Numbered from the stretch's first letter, positions 1 through 8,249 are shown. The stretch: 22,046 nucleotides of DNA from JADJLQ01 sp034439915 (GCA_034439915.1 JAWXBI010000200.1:1-22046), one strand, 5' to 3'. Notes: a model not told the origin generated them from the sequence alone. A program made the numbers and translations.

Positions 1-88
1 AACCCCTCCCAAACAACCCCGTTCCGAAAAAACCATATCCATTCAAATAGAAATTCAATTCAATTTTTCTAAGTCGGGGTTCAACCCC

Positions 89-127
89 TCCCAAACAATT
101 CTCCCAAACAGTTCTCCCAAACAGTTC
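89..127. repeat. 13-bp microrepeat, 3 copies
   Basis: The 13-bp unit TCCCAAACAGTTC occurs at 89, 102 and 115; the first copy has A in place of G at the tenth base. It lies between two hairpins of the larger array and is the short form of the five-copy tract at 207-271. Confidence 0.9.
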
Positions 128-206
128 TTGAGGAGTTGTACTCCGAAAAAACCATATCTATTCAAATAAAATTCAATCTAGATCTTCTAGGTCGGGGTAT
201 AACCCC

Positions 207-271
207 TCCCAAACAGTTCTCCCAAACAGTTCTCCCAAACAGTTCTCCCAAACAGTTCTCCCAAACAGTTC
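207..271. repeat. 13-bp microrepeat, 5 copies
   Basis: Five exact tandem copies of TCCCAAACAGTTC begin at 207, 220, 233, 246 and 259. The equivalent position of the upstream unit holds three copies and the other units hold one, so copy number varies within a single array. This is typical of slippage or unequal recombination. Confidence 0.93.
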
Positions 272-535
272 TTGAGGAGTTGTACTCCGAAAAAACCATA
301 TCTATTCAAATAAAATTCAATTCAATTTTTCTAAGTCGGGGTTCAACCCCTCCCAAACAACCCCGTTCCGAAAAAACCATATCTATTCAAATAAAATTCA
401 ATTCAATTTTTCTAAGTCGGGGTATAACCCCTCCCAAACAAGGAGTGGGCATTGTTTTCAACTTTGGTTTTTCCGTCCAATAATTTTAAACTAATGGAAA
501 AAATCGGAATAAAAAATACAAAGTATAGATAGGGT

Positions 536-2299
536 TTATTCTTTAACCACATGGAGATTCAATTCTTTCAACTGGCTATCCTCTAAAACCGACGGCGCAT
601 CGATCATCATATCCCTGCCCATATTATTTTTTGGGAAAGCGATATAATCCCGGATAGAGGTCTGGCCCTGCATAATCGCACAAAGCCGGTCAAACCCAAA
701 GGCTATACCGCCATGCGGGGGAGCACCAAATTCAAACGCATTCAATAAAAAGCCAAATTGTTCCTGGGCTTGTTCCGGGGAAAATCCCAAGAGGGTAAAA
801 TTTTTAGATTGCAGTTCCCGATCGTGTATTCGGATTGAACCACCACCTACTTCTGAACCATTGATCACCATATCATAAGCATCGGCCCGGATATCAGCCA
901 GTACCTGGCGATCCGAACTGGCCATTTTCCCTATATCATTGGGTTTGGGTGAAGTAAATGGGTGATGCATAGCAAAATAACGTCCGCTTTGTTCATCCCA
1001 TTCCAACAACGGGAAATCCAACACCCAAAGCGGTTTGAATACACCGGGTTGAATCAATTCCAGTCGCCTTCCGAGTTCCAATCGCAACGCTCCTAATTGT
1101 TTCCGGGTTTTATCCCGCTCTCCGCTTAAAATGAGTATAAGGTCACCGGGTTTTGCTCCGGTAAATTGAGCCCATTGTTGCAGTTCAACTGCGGAATAAA
1201 ATTTATCAATACTGGATTTAAAACTTCCGTCCGCATTATATTTTACGTGGACCAGTCCTTTGGCACCGATCTGAGGCCGTTGAACCCATTCTGTAAGCTC
1301 CTTAATTTCTTTGTTCGAATAAAATTCAGCTTTGCCTTCCACCACTAAAGCTCCGATATATTCAGCCTGGTCAAAAATGGAAAACCCCTTGCCCTTTGCT
1401 TGTTCGTTCAGCTCATGAATAGGCATTTCAAAACGGAGGTCTGGTTTGTCACTGCCATACAGACGCATGGCTTCGTCATAACTCATCCTGGGAAAAGTGC
1501 CCAGATCCATATGGAGCATTGACTTGAACAGGTTATTGATCAAACCTTCAAACGTTTGAAGAATATCCTCCCGGTGCACAAAAGACATCTCACAATCGAT
1601 CTGCGTAAATTCTGGTTGCCGGTCAGCGCGCAGGTCTTCATCCCTGAAACATTTTACGATCTGAAAATACTTATCCATTCCCGCCACCATGAGGATCTGT
1701 TTAAAGGTCTGCGGGGATTGCGGCAGGGCATAAAACTGGCCTGCGTTCATCCTGCTGGGCACCACAAAATCACGGGCCCCTTCCGGTGTACTTTTAATCA
1801 GGAAAGGGGTTTCGATTTCAATAAATCCTAGTTCTGAAAGGTATTTCCTGGTTTCCAGGCCCAACCTGGCCCTGAAAATAATTTTAGATTGGACCGACTG
1901 CCGGCGGATGTCCAGGTACCGGTATTTCATTCGAATGTCATCTCCTCCATCGGTGTCCTCTGTAATCGTAAATGGAGGCACCTTGGAGGGATTCAACACT
2001 TGCAGTTGCTGTGCGACGATTTCGATATCTCCTGTGGGGCGTTTAGGGTTTTTTGCACTGCGTTCCCTGACTTCGCCGGTGACCTGGATGACAAACTCCC
2101 TTCCCAGCTTTCTTGCCGTGGTGCATAAGGCACTATCCGCATCCATATTAAATACCAGTTGGGTAATACCGTATCGGTCCCTTAAATCCATAAAGGTCAT
2201 GCCACCAAAATCCCTGCTCGCATCGACCCAGCCACTTAAGGTTACTTTCTGGCCTTCGTGCGCTATGCGTAACTCACCGCAATGATGTGTCCTGTACAT
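536..2299 (-). CDS. aspS: Aspartyl-tRNA synthetase
   Basis: Class II aminoacyl-tRNA synthetase charging tRNA-Asp with aspartate in the cytoplasm. The 587-residue length fits the bacterial type, which has an N-terminal OB-fold anticodon-binding domain (about residues 1-110), a catalytic core and an inserted GAD domain (roughly 280-400). Visible motifs are the motif 2 block FRDEDLRADRQPEFTQ (from about 218), the tRNA/substrate stretch SPQTFKQILMVAG just before it, and motif 3 GIAFGFDR near 531-538. I chose the ATG at 2299, giving MYRTHHCGELR, the usual start of the family. A frame extension to a TTG at 2329 would add ten residues, but that codon lies inside a TACCTTTG promoter box. It is transcribed alone or as the distal gene after the DUF1343 gene. 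The repeat array begins about 100 bp beyond its stop codon. Whether it is the discriminating or non-discriminating type cannot be settled here. Confidence 0.97.
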   Translation of the reverse strand: MYRTHHCGELRIAHEGQKVTLSGWVDASRDFGGMTFMDLRDRYGITQLVFNMDADSALCTTARKLGREFVIQVTGEVRERSAKNPKRPTGDIEIVAQQLQVLNPSKVPPFTITEDTDGGDDIRMKYRYLDIRRQSVQSKIIFRARLGLETRKYLSELGFIEIETPFLIKSTPEGARDFVVPSRMNAGQFYALPQSPQTFKQILMVAGMDKYFQIVKCFRDEDLRADRQPEFTQIDCEMSFVHREDILQTFEGLINNLFKSMLHMDLGTFPRMSYDEAMRLYGSDKPDLRFEMPIHELNEQAKGKGFSIFDQAEYIGALVVEGKAEFYSNKEIKELTEWVQRPQIGAKGLVHVKYNADGSFKSSIDKFYSAVELQQWAQFTGAKPGDLILILSGERDKTRKQLGALRLELGRRLELIQPGVFKPLWVLDFPLLEWDEQSGRYFAMHHPFTSPKPNDIGKMASSDRQVLADIRADAYDMVINGSEVGGGSIRIHDRELQSKNFTLLGFSPEQAQEQFGFLLNAFEFGAPPHGGIAFGFDRLCAIMQGQTSIRDYIAFPKNNMGRDMMIDAPSVLEDSQLKELNLHVVKE

Positions 2300-2326
2300 A
2301 AATCTGATTAATAAATTTTTAGGGTG

Positions 2327-2334
2327 CAAAGGTA
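2327..2334 (-). promoter_or_regulatory. Bacteroidota -7 box for aspS
   Basis: On the minus strand this reads TACCTTTG, an exact match to the Bacteroidota -7 consensus TAnnTTTG, 27 bp upstream of the aspS ATG. No convincing -33 TTTG/TTG element is seen at normal spacing, so the call rests on one box and its position. Confidence 0.55.
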
Positions 2335-2451
2335 AATTAATTACGACAACCCTTTCTTGCAGGGGTCAATCATAGTGCAAGACAAATTGCACCAGTATAA
2401 TTTAGCTGAACATTCATGCAAATAATATAATGAAAATTAGTAGTGGGACAT

Positions 2452-2593
2452 ACCAAAAAGGTAAAAACACTCAGTGTTTCGGTTTGAAATCCAATATTTA
2501 ATTCACTTTTTGGTCTCCCCCCAATATATTTCAACTCACGTTTGCAACAGTACTTTTTGGTCACCCCCATATCTGAATCTCAAATGTGCGTTT
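2452..2593. repeat. Intergenic imperfect direct and inverted repeats
   Basis: The spacer between aspS and the DUF1343 gene (2335-2618) has no convincing gene. It contains a perfect palindrome, AAACACT-C-AGTGTTT, at 2465-2479. CTTTTTGGT occurs twice (2506-2514 and 2553-2561) and is inverted as ACCAAAAAG at 2452-2460. The two direct copies sit in longer imperfect repeats, 2504-2543 and 2552-2593, both ending in a CGTTT-like motif. It could be a regulatory region or a decayed repeat element; its function is unknown. Confidence 0.5.
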
Positions 2594-2618
2594 CGGCCTA
2601 TGGTCTGTCCTACACCCG

Positions 2619-3806
2619 TCAATCATATAATAGATAGGGTAGCACCCTTTCTTTCCAGGTCGGGACAGCCAATAACTGCTTCAATTGACCCAGGTGATCC
2701 AGGGGAGAGTGATTGATCCAGGGTATGATCTCACCGGTGCCGGTTAATAATTCCAAATGGTGAGCGCCTGATGGATTGACAAAAGTCGGGTAAGGTTGCC
2801 ATTTAAAATGATCAGGGTAGAGCCGTTGAATCACGGCCAATGAAACCAATCCGGAATATACCGGATCATAGGTCAAAAAATCATTGACTTTCAGACGCAC
2901 CCCTTCACAATTTATTCCAGTGTATTTAATGCCGGTCGATTTTTCCTTGAAGAAACGAAATTGACAACCTGGTAAGGAATGGTTATTCATCTCTTTCTCC
3001 AGTTCGTTCCCATCGATCCAGGGTGCGCTGGCTACCTGAAAAGAATAGGGACCACCCCGGCCTTCACTGATATTGGTAGCTTTCAGAAAACAAAGTGCAG
3101 GATAGGTCCAAATCGTCGTTTTATCCACGATAGCCGGTGAGGGAGGAGTAAAAGGGTAGTCAATCGATTGGTTAGTTTGTATTCTCGACCAACCCTGGAC
3201 GGGTATTATACGCAGAGGTAAAGCCTCTAATTTCATTTCAACTTTTAAACATCTTGCCAATTCACCCAGGGTAAGACTAAACCGGATTGGAATATTCCAT
3301 TTACCGATGAAGGACATGTATTCAGGTTTCAGATATGGACCTTCTGCTTTATCCAAATCACCTCCCAATGGATTAGGCCGGTCAAGGATAATCAATGGGA
3401 TCCTTTTTGAATCACACCACTCCATCAGGAGAGCCATCGTCCATAGATAGGTATAAAACCGGGCACCCACATTGGGTAAATCCAGCACTAAAGCATCAAA
3501 ATCACGAGCCACTTGGTCAGGTGGTTTAAGTTGAGGACCGTACAAGCTCGTAACGGGCAAACCGGTTTCTGGGTCTGTTTCATCATCCTGTCTGCGACCA
3601 TCCTCTCCACGTGCTTTAATACCATGTTCTGGGGAAAACAGCCTGGTTATTTTCAGACCTTGTGTTATCAAAGCATTTTTTACGCTGCGGCCTTGTTTAC
3701 TGACTGAAGCTTCATTGGACAGCAGGGCATACCGGCAGCCAGGGTCCAGCAATTCTTTTTCGTTGCTAACGACATCGATACCGCAAAGCAGGCTATGGTC
3801 CGCCAT
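2619..3806 (-). CDS. DUF1343 family protein, NamZ-like exo-beta-N-acetylmuramidase
   Basis: The 395-residue protein matches the DUF1343 family, whose characterised member NamZ (GH171) removes terminal N-acetylmuramic acid from peptidoglycan fragments. Family hallmarks are visible: FSPEHGIKARGEDG near residues 57-70, LDLPNVGARFYTYLWTM near 108-124, ILDRPNPLGGD near 139-149, and SEGRGGPYSF near 250. The start is the ATG at 3806, which opens directly into the GIDVV segment that normally begins the mature domain. No signal peptide or lipobox is seen, unlike many exported relatives, so it is probably cytoplasmic. It is divergent from the exported M20 hydrolase, with only 38 bp between start codons, and could be co-regulated with it. 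The family assignment is firm; the muramidase activity is carried over from the family and not shown here. Confidence 0.88.
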   Translation of the reverse strand: MADHSLLCGIDVVSNEKELLDPGCRYALLSNEASVSKQGRSVKNALITQGLKITRLFSPEHGIKARGEDGRRQDDETDPETGLPVTSLYGPQLKPPDQVARDFDALVLDLPNVGARFYTYLWTMALLMEWCDSKRIPLIILDRPNPLGGDLDKAEGPYLKPEYMSFIGKWNIPIRFSLTLGELARCLKVEMKLEALPLRIIPVQGWSRIQTNQSIDYPFTPPSPAIVDKTTIWTYPALCFLKATNISEGRGGPYSFQVASAPWIDGNELEKEMNNHSLPGCQFRFFKEKSTGIKYTGINCEGVRLKVNDFLTYDPVYSGLVSLAVIQRLYPDHFKWQPYPTFVNPSGAHHLELLTGTGEIIPWINHSPLDHLGQLKQLLAVPTWKERVLPYLLYD

Positions 3807-3814
3807 ATTAATTT

Positions 3815-3822
3815 TATCTTTG
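3815..3822 (+). promoter_or_regulatory. -7 box for the M20 amidohydrolase gene
   Basis: TATCTTTG matches TAnnTTTG and ends 22 bp before the ATG at 3845, inside the 38-bp divergent spacer. The leader would be only about 15-20 nt. No clear -33 element is visible. Confidence 0.5.
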
Positions 3823-3844
3823 GCCTTGAAATTAACTATAGGCT

Positions 3845-5275
3845 ATGAGACTGACTTTATCCCTCATTTTTTCATTCTTCTGTTTGACTTCATCTGCACA
3901 ACTTACGAAATCAGAACTTCAAAACAACATTCAAAACAGGTATACGGAATATGCAGGGATTGCCAGTGAGATCTGGGACTATGCGGAAGTCGGTTTTCAA
4001 GAATACAAAAGTAGCAGGCTGTTAAAAAAGTTACTTCGAAAAGAAGGTTTTTCTATCCAGGATAGTGTAGCGGGAATGCCTACTGCTTTTATAGCCTCCT
4101 TTGGGTCAGGAAAGCCTGTAATTGCGATATTGGGAGAATATGATGCTTTGCCGGGGGTTTCCCAGGACAAGACCCCTGAGTTAAAAATTTTAGATACCAA
4201 AACAGCTGGTCACGCCTGTGGACACCACTTGTTTGGAACCGCGAGTGCCGCTGCCAGTATCGAAGTAAAGAATTGGCTTCAATCCAATAAAAAGCAGGGC
4301 ACCATTCGATTTTACGGCACACCGGCAGAAGAGGGTGGGTCCGGAAAAGTATATATGGTGAGAGAAGGTTTGTTTAAAGACGTCGATGTTGTTTTGCATT
4401 GGCACCCGGGGGATCAAAATAATGCAAGCACAGCTTCCTCGCTGGCAAATAAGACCGGTAAATTTAAGTTTTACGGATTGGCTTCACACGCTTCGGCTTC
4501 ACCTGAACGGGGTCGGTCGGCCCTGGATGGGGTAGAGGCTATGGATGCCATGGTCAATATGATGAGAGAACACGTACCCTCTGAGACCCGGATTCATTAT
4601 GTCATCACGCGCGGCGGGGAAGCTCCTAATGTGGTGCCGGCATTTGCGGAGGTATATTACTACGTACGGCATCCTAAAGCAGAAATCGTAAATTCCATCT
4701 GGGACCGTATAGAGAAAGCAGCACAGGGCGCAGCCTTAGGCACAGAAACCAGGATGGAAGTAGAGGTCATTGGGGGAGTATATAATATTGTCAACAACAG
4801 TGTCCTTGCGGCGATTATGGATAAAAACCTGCGATTGACCGGGGGCTATTCATACAACCAGGAAGAAAAACTCTTTGCAGAAAAAGTCCAATCCGGATTT
4901 AGAACACCAGCGTTGAAGAATTTGGAATCCACCGCAGAAATTCAACCTTTTGTCTTATCCGAGGCTCCCTTTCCGGCTTCTACTGATGTGGGTGATATCA
5001 GTTGGGTTGTTCCTACAGTTGGTTTGAGTACAGCGACCTGGGTGCCCGGGACTGCTGCACACAGTTGGCAAGCCGTGGCAGCGGGGGGTACTGGTATTGG
5101 ATTTAAAGGGATGATGGTGGCTGCTAAAACACTGACAGGAACAGCTATTGATTTGTTTTTCGAACCCAAGCAGATTGAGGAAGCCTTAAAGGAATTAAAA
5201 TCCAGGAGAGGCGCCAGTTTTGATTACAAACCCATGCTTGGAGATCGAAAACCGGCGTTGGATTACCGTAATTAA
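3845..5275 (+). CDS. Exported M20 family amidohydrolase (AbgB-like)
   Basis: The 476-residue metal-dependent amidohydrolase of peptidase family M20D resembles p-aminobenzoyl-glutamate hydrolase subunit B and related aminoacylases, which cleave N-acyl amino acid amide bonds. The first 19 residues form a signal peptide (Arg, hydrophobic run, SSAQ cleavage site), so the mature enzyme is periplasmic or secreted. Metal-ligand motifs are visible: AGHACGHH at 121-128, the acidic pair E162-E163 in GTPAEEGGSGK, HWHPGD at 185-190, and a late STDVGDISW segment. The central dimerisation domain begins around residue 205 (FKFYGLASHASASPERG). The gene follows a TAnnTTTG box and is divergent from the NamZ-like gene. 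The true substrate is unknown; a dipeptide, acyl-amino acid or folate fragment is possible. Confidence 0.88.
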   Translation: MRLTLSLIFSFFCLTSSAQLTKSELQNNIQNRYTEYAGIASEIWDYAEVGFQEYKSSRLLKKLLRKEGFSIQDSVAGMPTAFIASFGSGKPVIAILGEYDALPGVSQDKTPELKILDTKTAGHACGHHLFGTASAAASIEVKNWLQSNKKQGTIRFYGTPAEEGGSGKVYMVREGLFKDVDVVLHWHPGDQNNASTASSLANKTGKFKFYGLASHASASPERGRSALDGVEAMDAMVNMMREHVPSETRIHYVITRGGEAPNVVPAFAEVYYYVRHPKAEIVNSIWDRIEKAAQGAALGTETRMEVEVIGGVYNIVNNSVLAAIMDKNLRLTGGYSYNQEEKLFAEKVQSGFRTPALKNLESTAEIQPFVLSEAPFPASTDVGDISWVVPTVGLSTATWVPGTAAHSWQAVAAGGTGIGFKGMMVAAKTLTGTAIDLFFEPKQIEEALKELKSRRGASFDYKPMLGDRKPALDYRN

Positions 5276-5279
5276 AACT

Positions 5280-5456
5280 TTAGGGTTTTTCGATTTTTTT
5301 TATGACAATTTTGGAATATCCGTTCTTCATGACCTGATCGGTAAAATCACGAAGCTCTTATTTTTTGACCACACCTTGCCCGTTTGTTACTTCGAGTTTG
5401 GCATCGACGATCCTTGAATTTTTGTCATAAGGGATAACCAAAATGGCTTCTTTCAT
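5280..5456 (-). pseudogene. Small antisense frame broken by one stop codon
   Basis: On the minus strand an ATG at 5456 opens a 32-codon frame (MKEAILVIPYDKNSRIVDAK and onward) ending at a TAA at 5358-5360. The same frame then continues without interruption for 25 codons (ELRDFTDQVMKNGYSKIVIK and onward) to a second TAA at 5280-5282. Both halves have protein-like composition, alternating hydrophobic and charged residues, with no frame slip between them. It looks like one small domain of about 58 residues disrupted by a single nonsense change. It ends 4 bp from the M20 stop codon and points away from the metalloprotease gene. I do not recognise the family. It may instead be a real 32-residue gene, the tail of a lost larger gene, or chance. 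Confidence 0.4.
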
Positions 5457-5470
5457 ACCTGGGGAATAAT

Positions 5471-5478
5471 TAATTTTG
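5471..5478 (+). promoter_or_regulatory. -7 box for the metalloprotease gene
   Basis: TAATTTTG matches TAnnTTTG and lies 23 bp before the ATG at 5502. An in-frame GTG at 5478 overlaps the last base of the box, which argues against that GTG being the start codon. Confidence 0.5.
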
Positions 5479-5501
5479 TGAACTTAAAATCGCTCTCTAA
5501 C

Positions 5502-8123
5502 ATGAATAAATTTATCCTGATTATAACCCTGGTGTTTTTTGTGGCGTGCTCTACTTCCAAAAAAACAAATCAATCCTCTGCTCGTACAACAACGAATGCC
5601 GCAGATAAATCAGCACCATCTGCAACAAATGGCCTCCCGGCCAGCACACAGGATACTGTAAAACCAAAAACAGATTCAACAAATAAACCAACAGGTGCAA
5701 GGCCTGCCGATGCAGCGAAAACCGGCCCCAGGCCATTTAAGGAATTGATTACGTCCAAGTCAATTTCCAAGTCCGGTATGTTTGATGTACATAAGGTGGA
5801 AGAAAAATATTATTTTGAAATCCCCCTTGCGATGCTGGGAAAAGAAATGTTGGCCGTCACCCGCTATGTCCGGACACCGACTTCAGGCGGATATGGAGGG
5901 GAATTGCTCAACCGGCAATTGATCCGGTTTGAAAGGGGTACAGAACAAAAAGTTTTTTTGCGGGCAAAAGCGGTGGTCAATGTCAGCAGCGATACCTCGG
6001 CCCCTATATATAAAGCAGTGCTGAATTCCAATGTCGACCCGATAGCAGCTGCTTTTGAAATCAAATCTATTCGCAAAGACACCAGCCTGCTGATCGATGT
6101 CTCAGATTATTTTGCCAGCGATGCGCAGATTATAGGATTTAACAGCAATGCTAAATCACAATACCGGCTTGGTGCTTTACAAAGCGACCGTAGTTTTGTT
6201 CAAAGTATTAGACCTTATCCCATCAATATTGAAATCAAAACAGTCAAGACTTATGCTGTTTCACCTCCGCCGATGGGGCCCCCATCACCTAATGCACCAC
6301 CCTCTGTGACCTTGCCGGGAGGCGCTGCATCGGGATTTGCAACCATTGAATTGAATACCTCCATCATCCAGTTGCCGGACCAACCGATGAAAAAAAGATT
6401 GTTTGACCCACGTGTTGGATATTTTTCAACGGGTTATACGGTGTACAATGAAGAGGGTCAACGCACTGAAGATCCCACGTTTGTTGTACGCTGGAGGCTG
6501 GAACCTAAAAATGAAGCAGATGCTGAAAAACAACGAAAAGGAGAACTTATCGAACCGGCCAAACCGATTGTTTATTATATCGATCCCGCAACGCCAAAAA
6601 AATGGAGACCTTTCCTGATTCAGGGGGTCAATGACTGGCAGGTCGCCTTTGAACAGGCTGGCTGGAAAAATGCGATTCGGGCTGAAGAGTTTCCTGAATC
6701 GGATTCTACGATGAGCCTAGAGGATGCCCGGTATTCTGCAATCCGGTATTTTGCTTCCCCGATAGAAAATGCCTACGGCCCCAATGTAAATGATCCCCGT
6801 ACAGGAGAAATATTGGAAAGCCATATAGGTTGGTACCATAATGTAATGAAGTTGTTAAACAAATGGTACAGGACCCAGGCGGCAGCGGTTGATCATAAAG
6901 CAAGACCTAATGAATTTGATGATGCCCTGATGGGTCAACTGATCCGGTTTGTATCCTCCCATGAAGTAGGGCACACCATTGGGCTTCGGCACAATTTTGG
7001 AGCTTCCAACGCCACGCCGGTGGAAAAATTAAGGGACAATAATTTTATCAAGGTAAACGGGCATACCTCCTCGATCATGGATTATGCGCGGTTTAATTAC
7101 GTTGCTCAGCCGGAGGATAGCGTCACTGATCTGTTCCCAAGGATAGGCGATTACGACAAATGGGCTGTGGAGTGGGGGTATAAACCTATATACAATACCC
7201 GGGATGAGAAAGCTGATCAAATCATCCTGAATCAGTGGTATAAAACCAAAGCCTATCCCAACCGCCGATTGTGGTTTTTAACCGAAATAAACCCCTACGA
7301 CCCCAGAGCACAAAACGAAGACCTCGGGGACAATGCTATGCTCGCATCTGAATATGGGATCAAAAACCTCAAAAGGATCCTGCCCAGTCTGCCGGAATGG
7401 ACCAAAGAGGAGGCGAAAGATTACCGGATACTTAAGGAGGCATACGAATCGGTAGTGGACCAATTCAGGCGGTACCTGGGCCATGTAACTAAATATATCG
7501 GGGGCATATCGGAGACCCCTAAAACCTATGATCAAAACAGTGCCATCTATGAACCAACGTCGGCAGCATTACAAAGGGATGCCGTTCGTTTTTTATCCAA
7601 ACAAATCTTTACTACGCCAACCTGGATTATTCAAAAGGATATACTCAACAAGATCCAACCCGGGCAGGGAATGGAAAATATTCGCGCTTTGCAGGAACCG
7701 GTGATTAATGGCATATTTAACGAAGATCGTTTTCAACGGATGATCGAAACGGCTACGACCACTCCGGGCAGTTATCAGGTGACGGATCTTTTAAGGGATC
7801 TGCAGAATAGTGTTTGGTCGGACTTGGCTGGCAGTGGAGAAATAGATGTTTACAGAAGAAATCTGCAAAAGATTTATGTCGAGCGATTGATACAAATGAT
7901 CGTTACTCCTGCCGGGCCTTCTAATCCGGTATCGGTATTCGGGACCACGATTCCCGGGCGTATGGATCCGAAGAAAAATGATGTGTTGAGTTTGGTCCGC
8001 GGACATCTTAAAAGTCTCAGGTCACAATTGATCACTTCAGCTTCACGCAGAAATAATTCAATAACCCGAATGCACCTCGATGATTTATCGGACCGGATTC
8101 AGAAAGTATTGGACCCTAAATAG
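5502..8123 (+). CDS. Zinc-dependent metalloprotease lipoprotein (DUF5117/DUF5118 type)
   Basis: Large zinc metalloprotease, 873 residues from the chosen ATG. That start gives a lipoprotein signal peptide with Cys16 preceded by VA (lipobox FVAC); a GTG eight codons earlier overlaps the promoter box. After Cys16 comes a low-complexity Ser/Thr/Ala/Lys linker to about residue 75, then domains resembling DUF5118 and DUF5117, a proline-rich loop near 255-270, and the catalytic region. The metzincin-type zinc motif HEVGHTIGLRH sits at 487-497 (H487, H491 and H497 as ligands, E488 as catalytic base), followed by a SSIMDYARF Met-turn-like segment near 520-530. The C-terminal part fits DUF4953. No acidic surface-export signal follows the cysteine, so it may face the periplasm. 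The substrate is unknown. The gene appears monocistronic, with a terminator about 200 bp downstream. Confidence 0.9.
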   Translation: MNKFILIITLVFFVACSTSKKTNQSSARTTTNAADKSAPSATNGLPASTQDTVKPKTDSTNKPTGARPADAAKTGPRPFKELITSKSISKSGMFDVHKVEEKYYFEIPLAMLGKEMLAVTRYVRTPTSGGYGGELLNRQLIRFERGTEQKVFLRAKAVVNVSSDTSAPIYKAVLNSNVDPIAAAFEIKSIRKDTSLLIDVSDYFASDAQIIGFNSNAKSQYRLGALQSDRSFVQSIRPYPINIEIKTVKTYAVSPPPMGPPSPNAPPSVTLPGGAASGFATIELNTSIIQLPDQPMKKRLFDPRVGYFSTGYTVYNEEGQRTEDPTFVVRWRLEPKNEADAEKQRKGELIEPAKPIVYYIDPATPKKWRPFLIQGVNDWQVAFEQAGWKNAIRAEEFPESDSTMSLEDARYSAIRYFASPIENAYGPNVNDPRTGEILESHIGWYHNVMKLLNKWYRTQAAAVDHKARPNEFDDALMGQLIRFVSSHEVGHTIGLRHNFGASNATPVEKLRDNNFIKVNGHTSSIMDYARFNYVAQPEDSVTDLFPRIGDYDKWAVEWGYKPIYNTRDEKADQIILNQWYKTKAYPNRRLWFLTEINPYDPRAQNEDLGDNAMLASEYGIKNLKRILPSLPEWTKEEAKDYRILKEAYESVVDQFRRYLGHVTKYIGGISETPKTYDQNSAIYEPTSAALQRDAVRFLSKQIFTTPTWIIQKDILNKIQPGQGMENIRALQEPVINGIFNEDRFQRMIETATTTPGSYQVTDLLRDLQNSVWSDLAGSGEIDVYRRNLQKIYVERLIQMIVTPAGPSNPVSVFGTTIPGRMDPKKNDVLSLVRGHLKSLRSQLITSASRRNNSITRMHLDDLSDRIQKVLDPK

Positions 8124-8229
8124 AGGGGTGAAATAGGCTCAAATATTTTTTTCTTTTACATATAAGTTTTGTTGAATAAATAAATGTGCAATAGATCAGG
8201 TGATTAAACATTATTTTGAAAAATATGAG

Positions 8230-8249
8230 TTAAAACAGACTTGTTTTAA
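8230..8249. repeat. Perfect 8-bp inverted repeat
   Basis: TTAAAACA and TGTTTTAA flank a GACT loop. The stem is mostly A/T and no T-run follows, so it is a weak hairpin or possible operator; its role is unknown. Confidence 0.55.

Larger units (their letters stand above)
1..440. repeat. Interspersed/tandem repeat array with small hairpins
   Basis: Four copies of a core of about 72-80 bp begin at the motif CCGAAAAAACCATAT (positions 24, 143, 287 and 368) and run through an A/T-rich stretch to a GGGGT-N3-ACCCC hairpin followed by TCCCAAACA. Copy spacing is 119, 144 and 81 bp, so it is not a regular tandem repeat. Perfect 5-bp-stem, 3-nt-loop hairpins lie at 76-88, 132-144, 194-206, 276-288, 338-350 and 419-431. 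Positions 1-26 match 346-370, so the array continues left of the window. A reading frame is open through part of it (136-483), but its product only translates the repeat, so I do not call it a gene. The array ends about 100 bp from the aspS stop codon. Confidence 0.93.

Noticed and set aside
76..431. Hairpins as intrinsic terminators
   Set aside because: Stems are only 5 bp and no T-run follows on either strand; the same holds for 16382-16573.
1..440. CRISPR array
   Set aside because: Repeat spacing is irregular, the intervening sequence is also repeated and no cas gene is present.
136..483. 115-residue open frame
   Set aside because: It only translates the repeat units and microrepeats, lacks a promoter, and its protein is itself a repeat of the DNA unit.
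2370..2570. 66-residue minus-strand frame between aspS and the DUF1343 gene
   Set aside because: It covers the imperfect repeats, has no recognisable domain, and its composition is explained by repeated DNA.
5220..5417. Plus-strand frame after the M20 gene
   Set aside because: It overlaps the M20 end and the antisense interrupted frame, which reads far more like protein.
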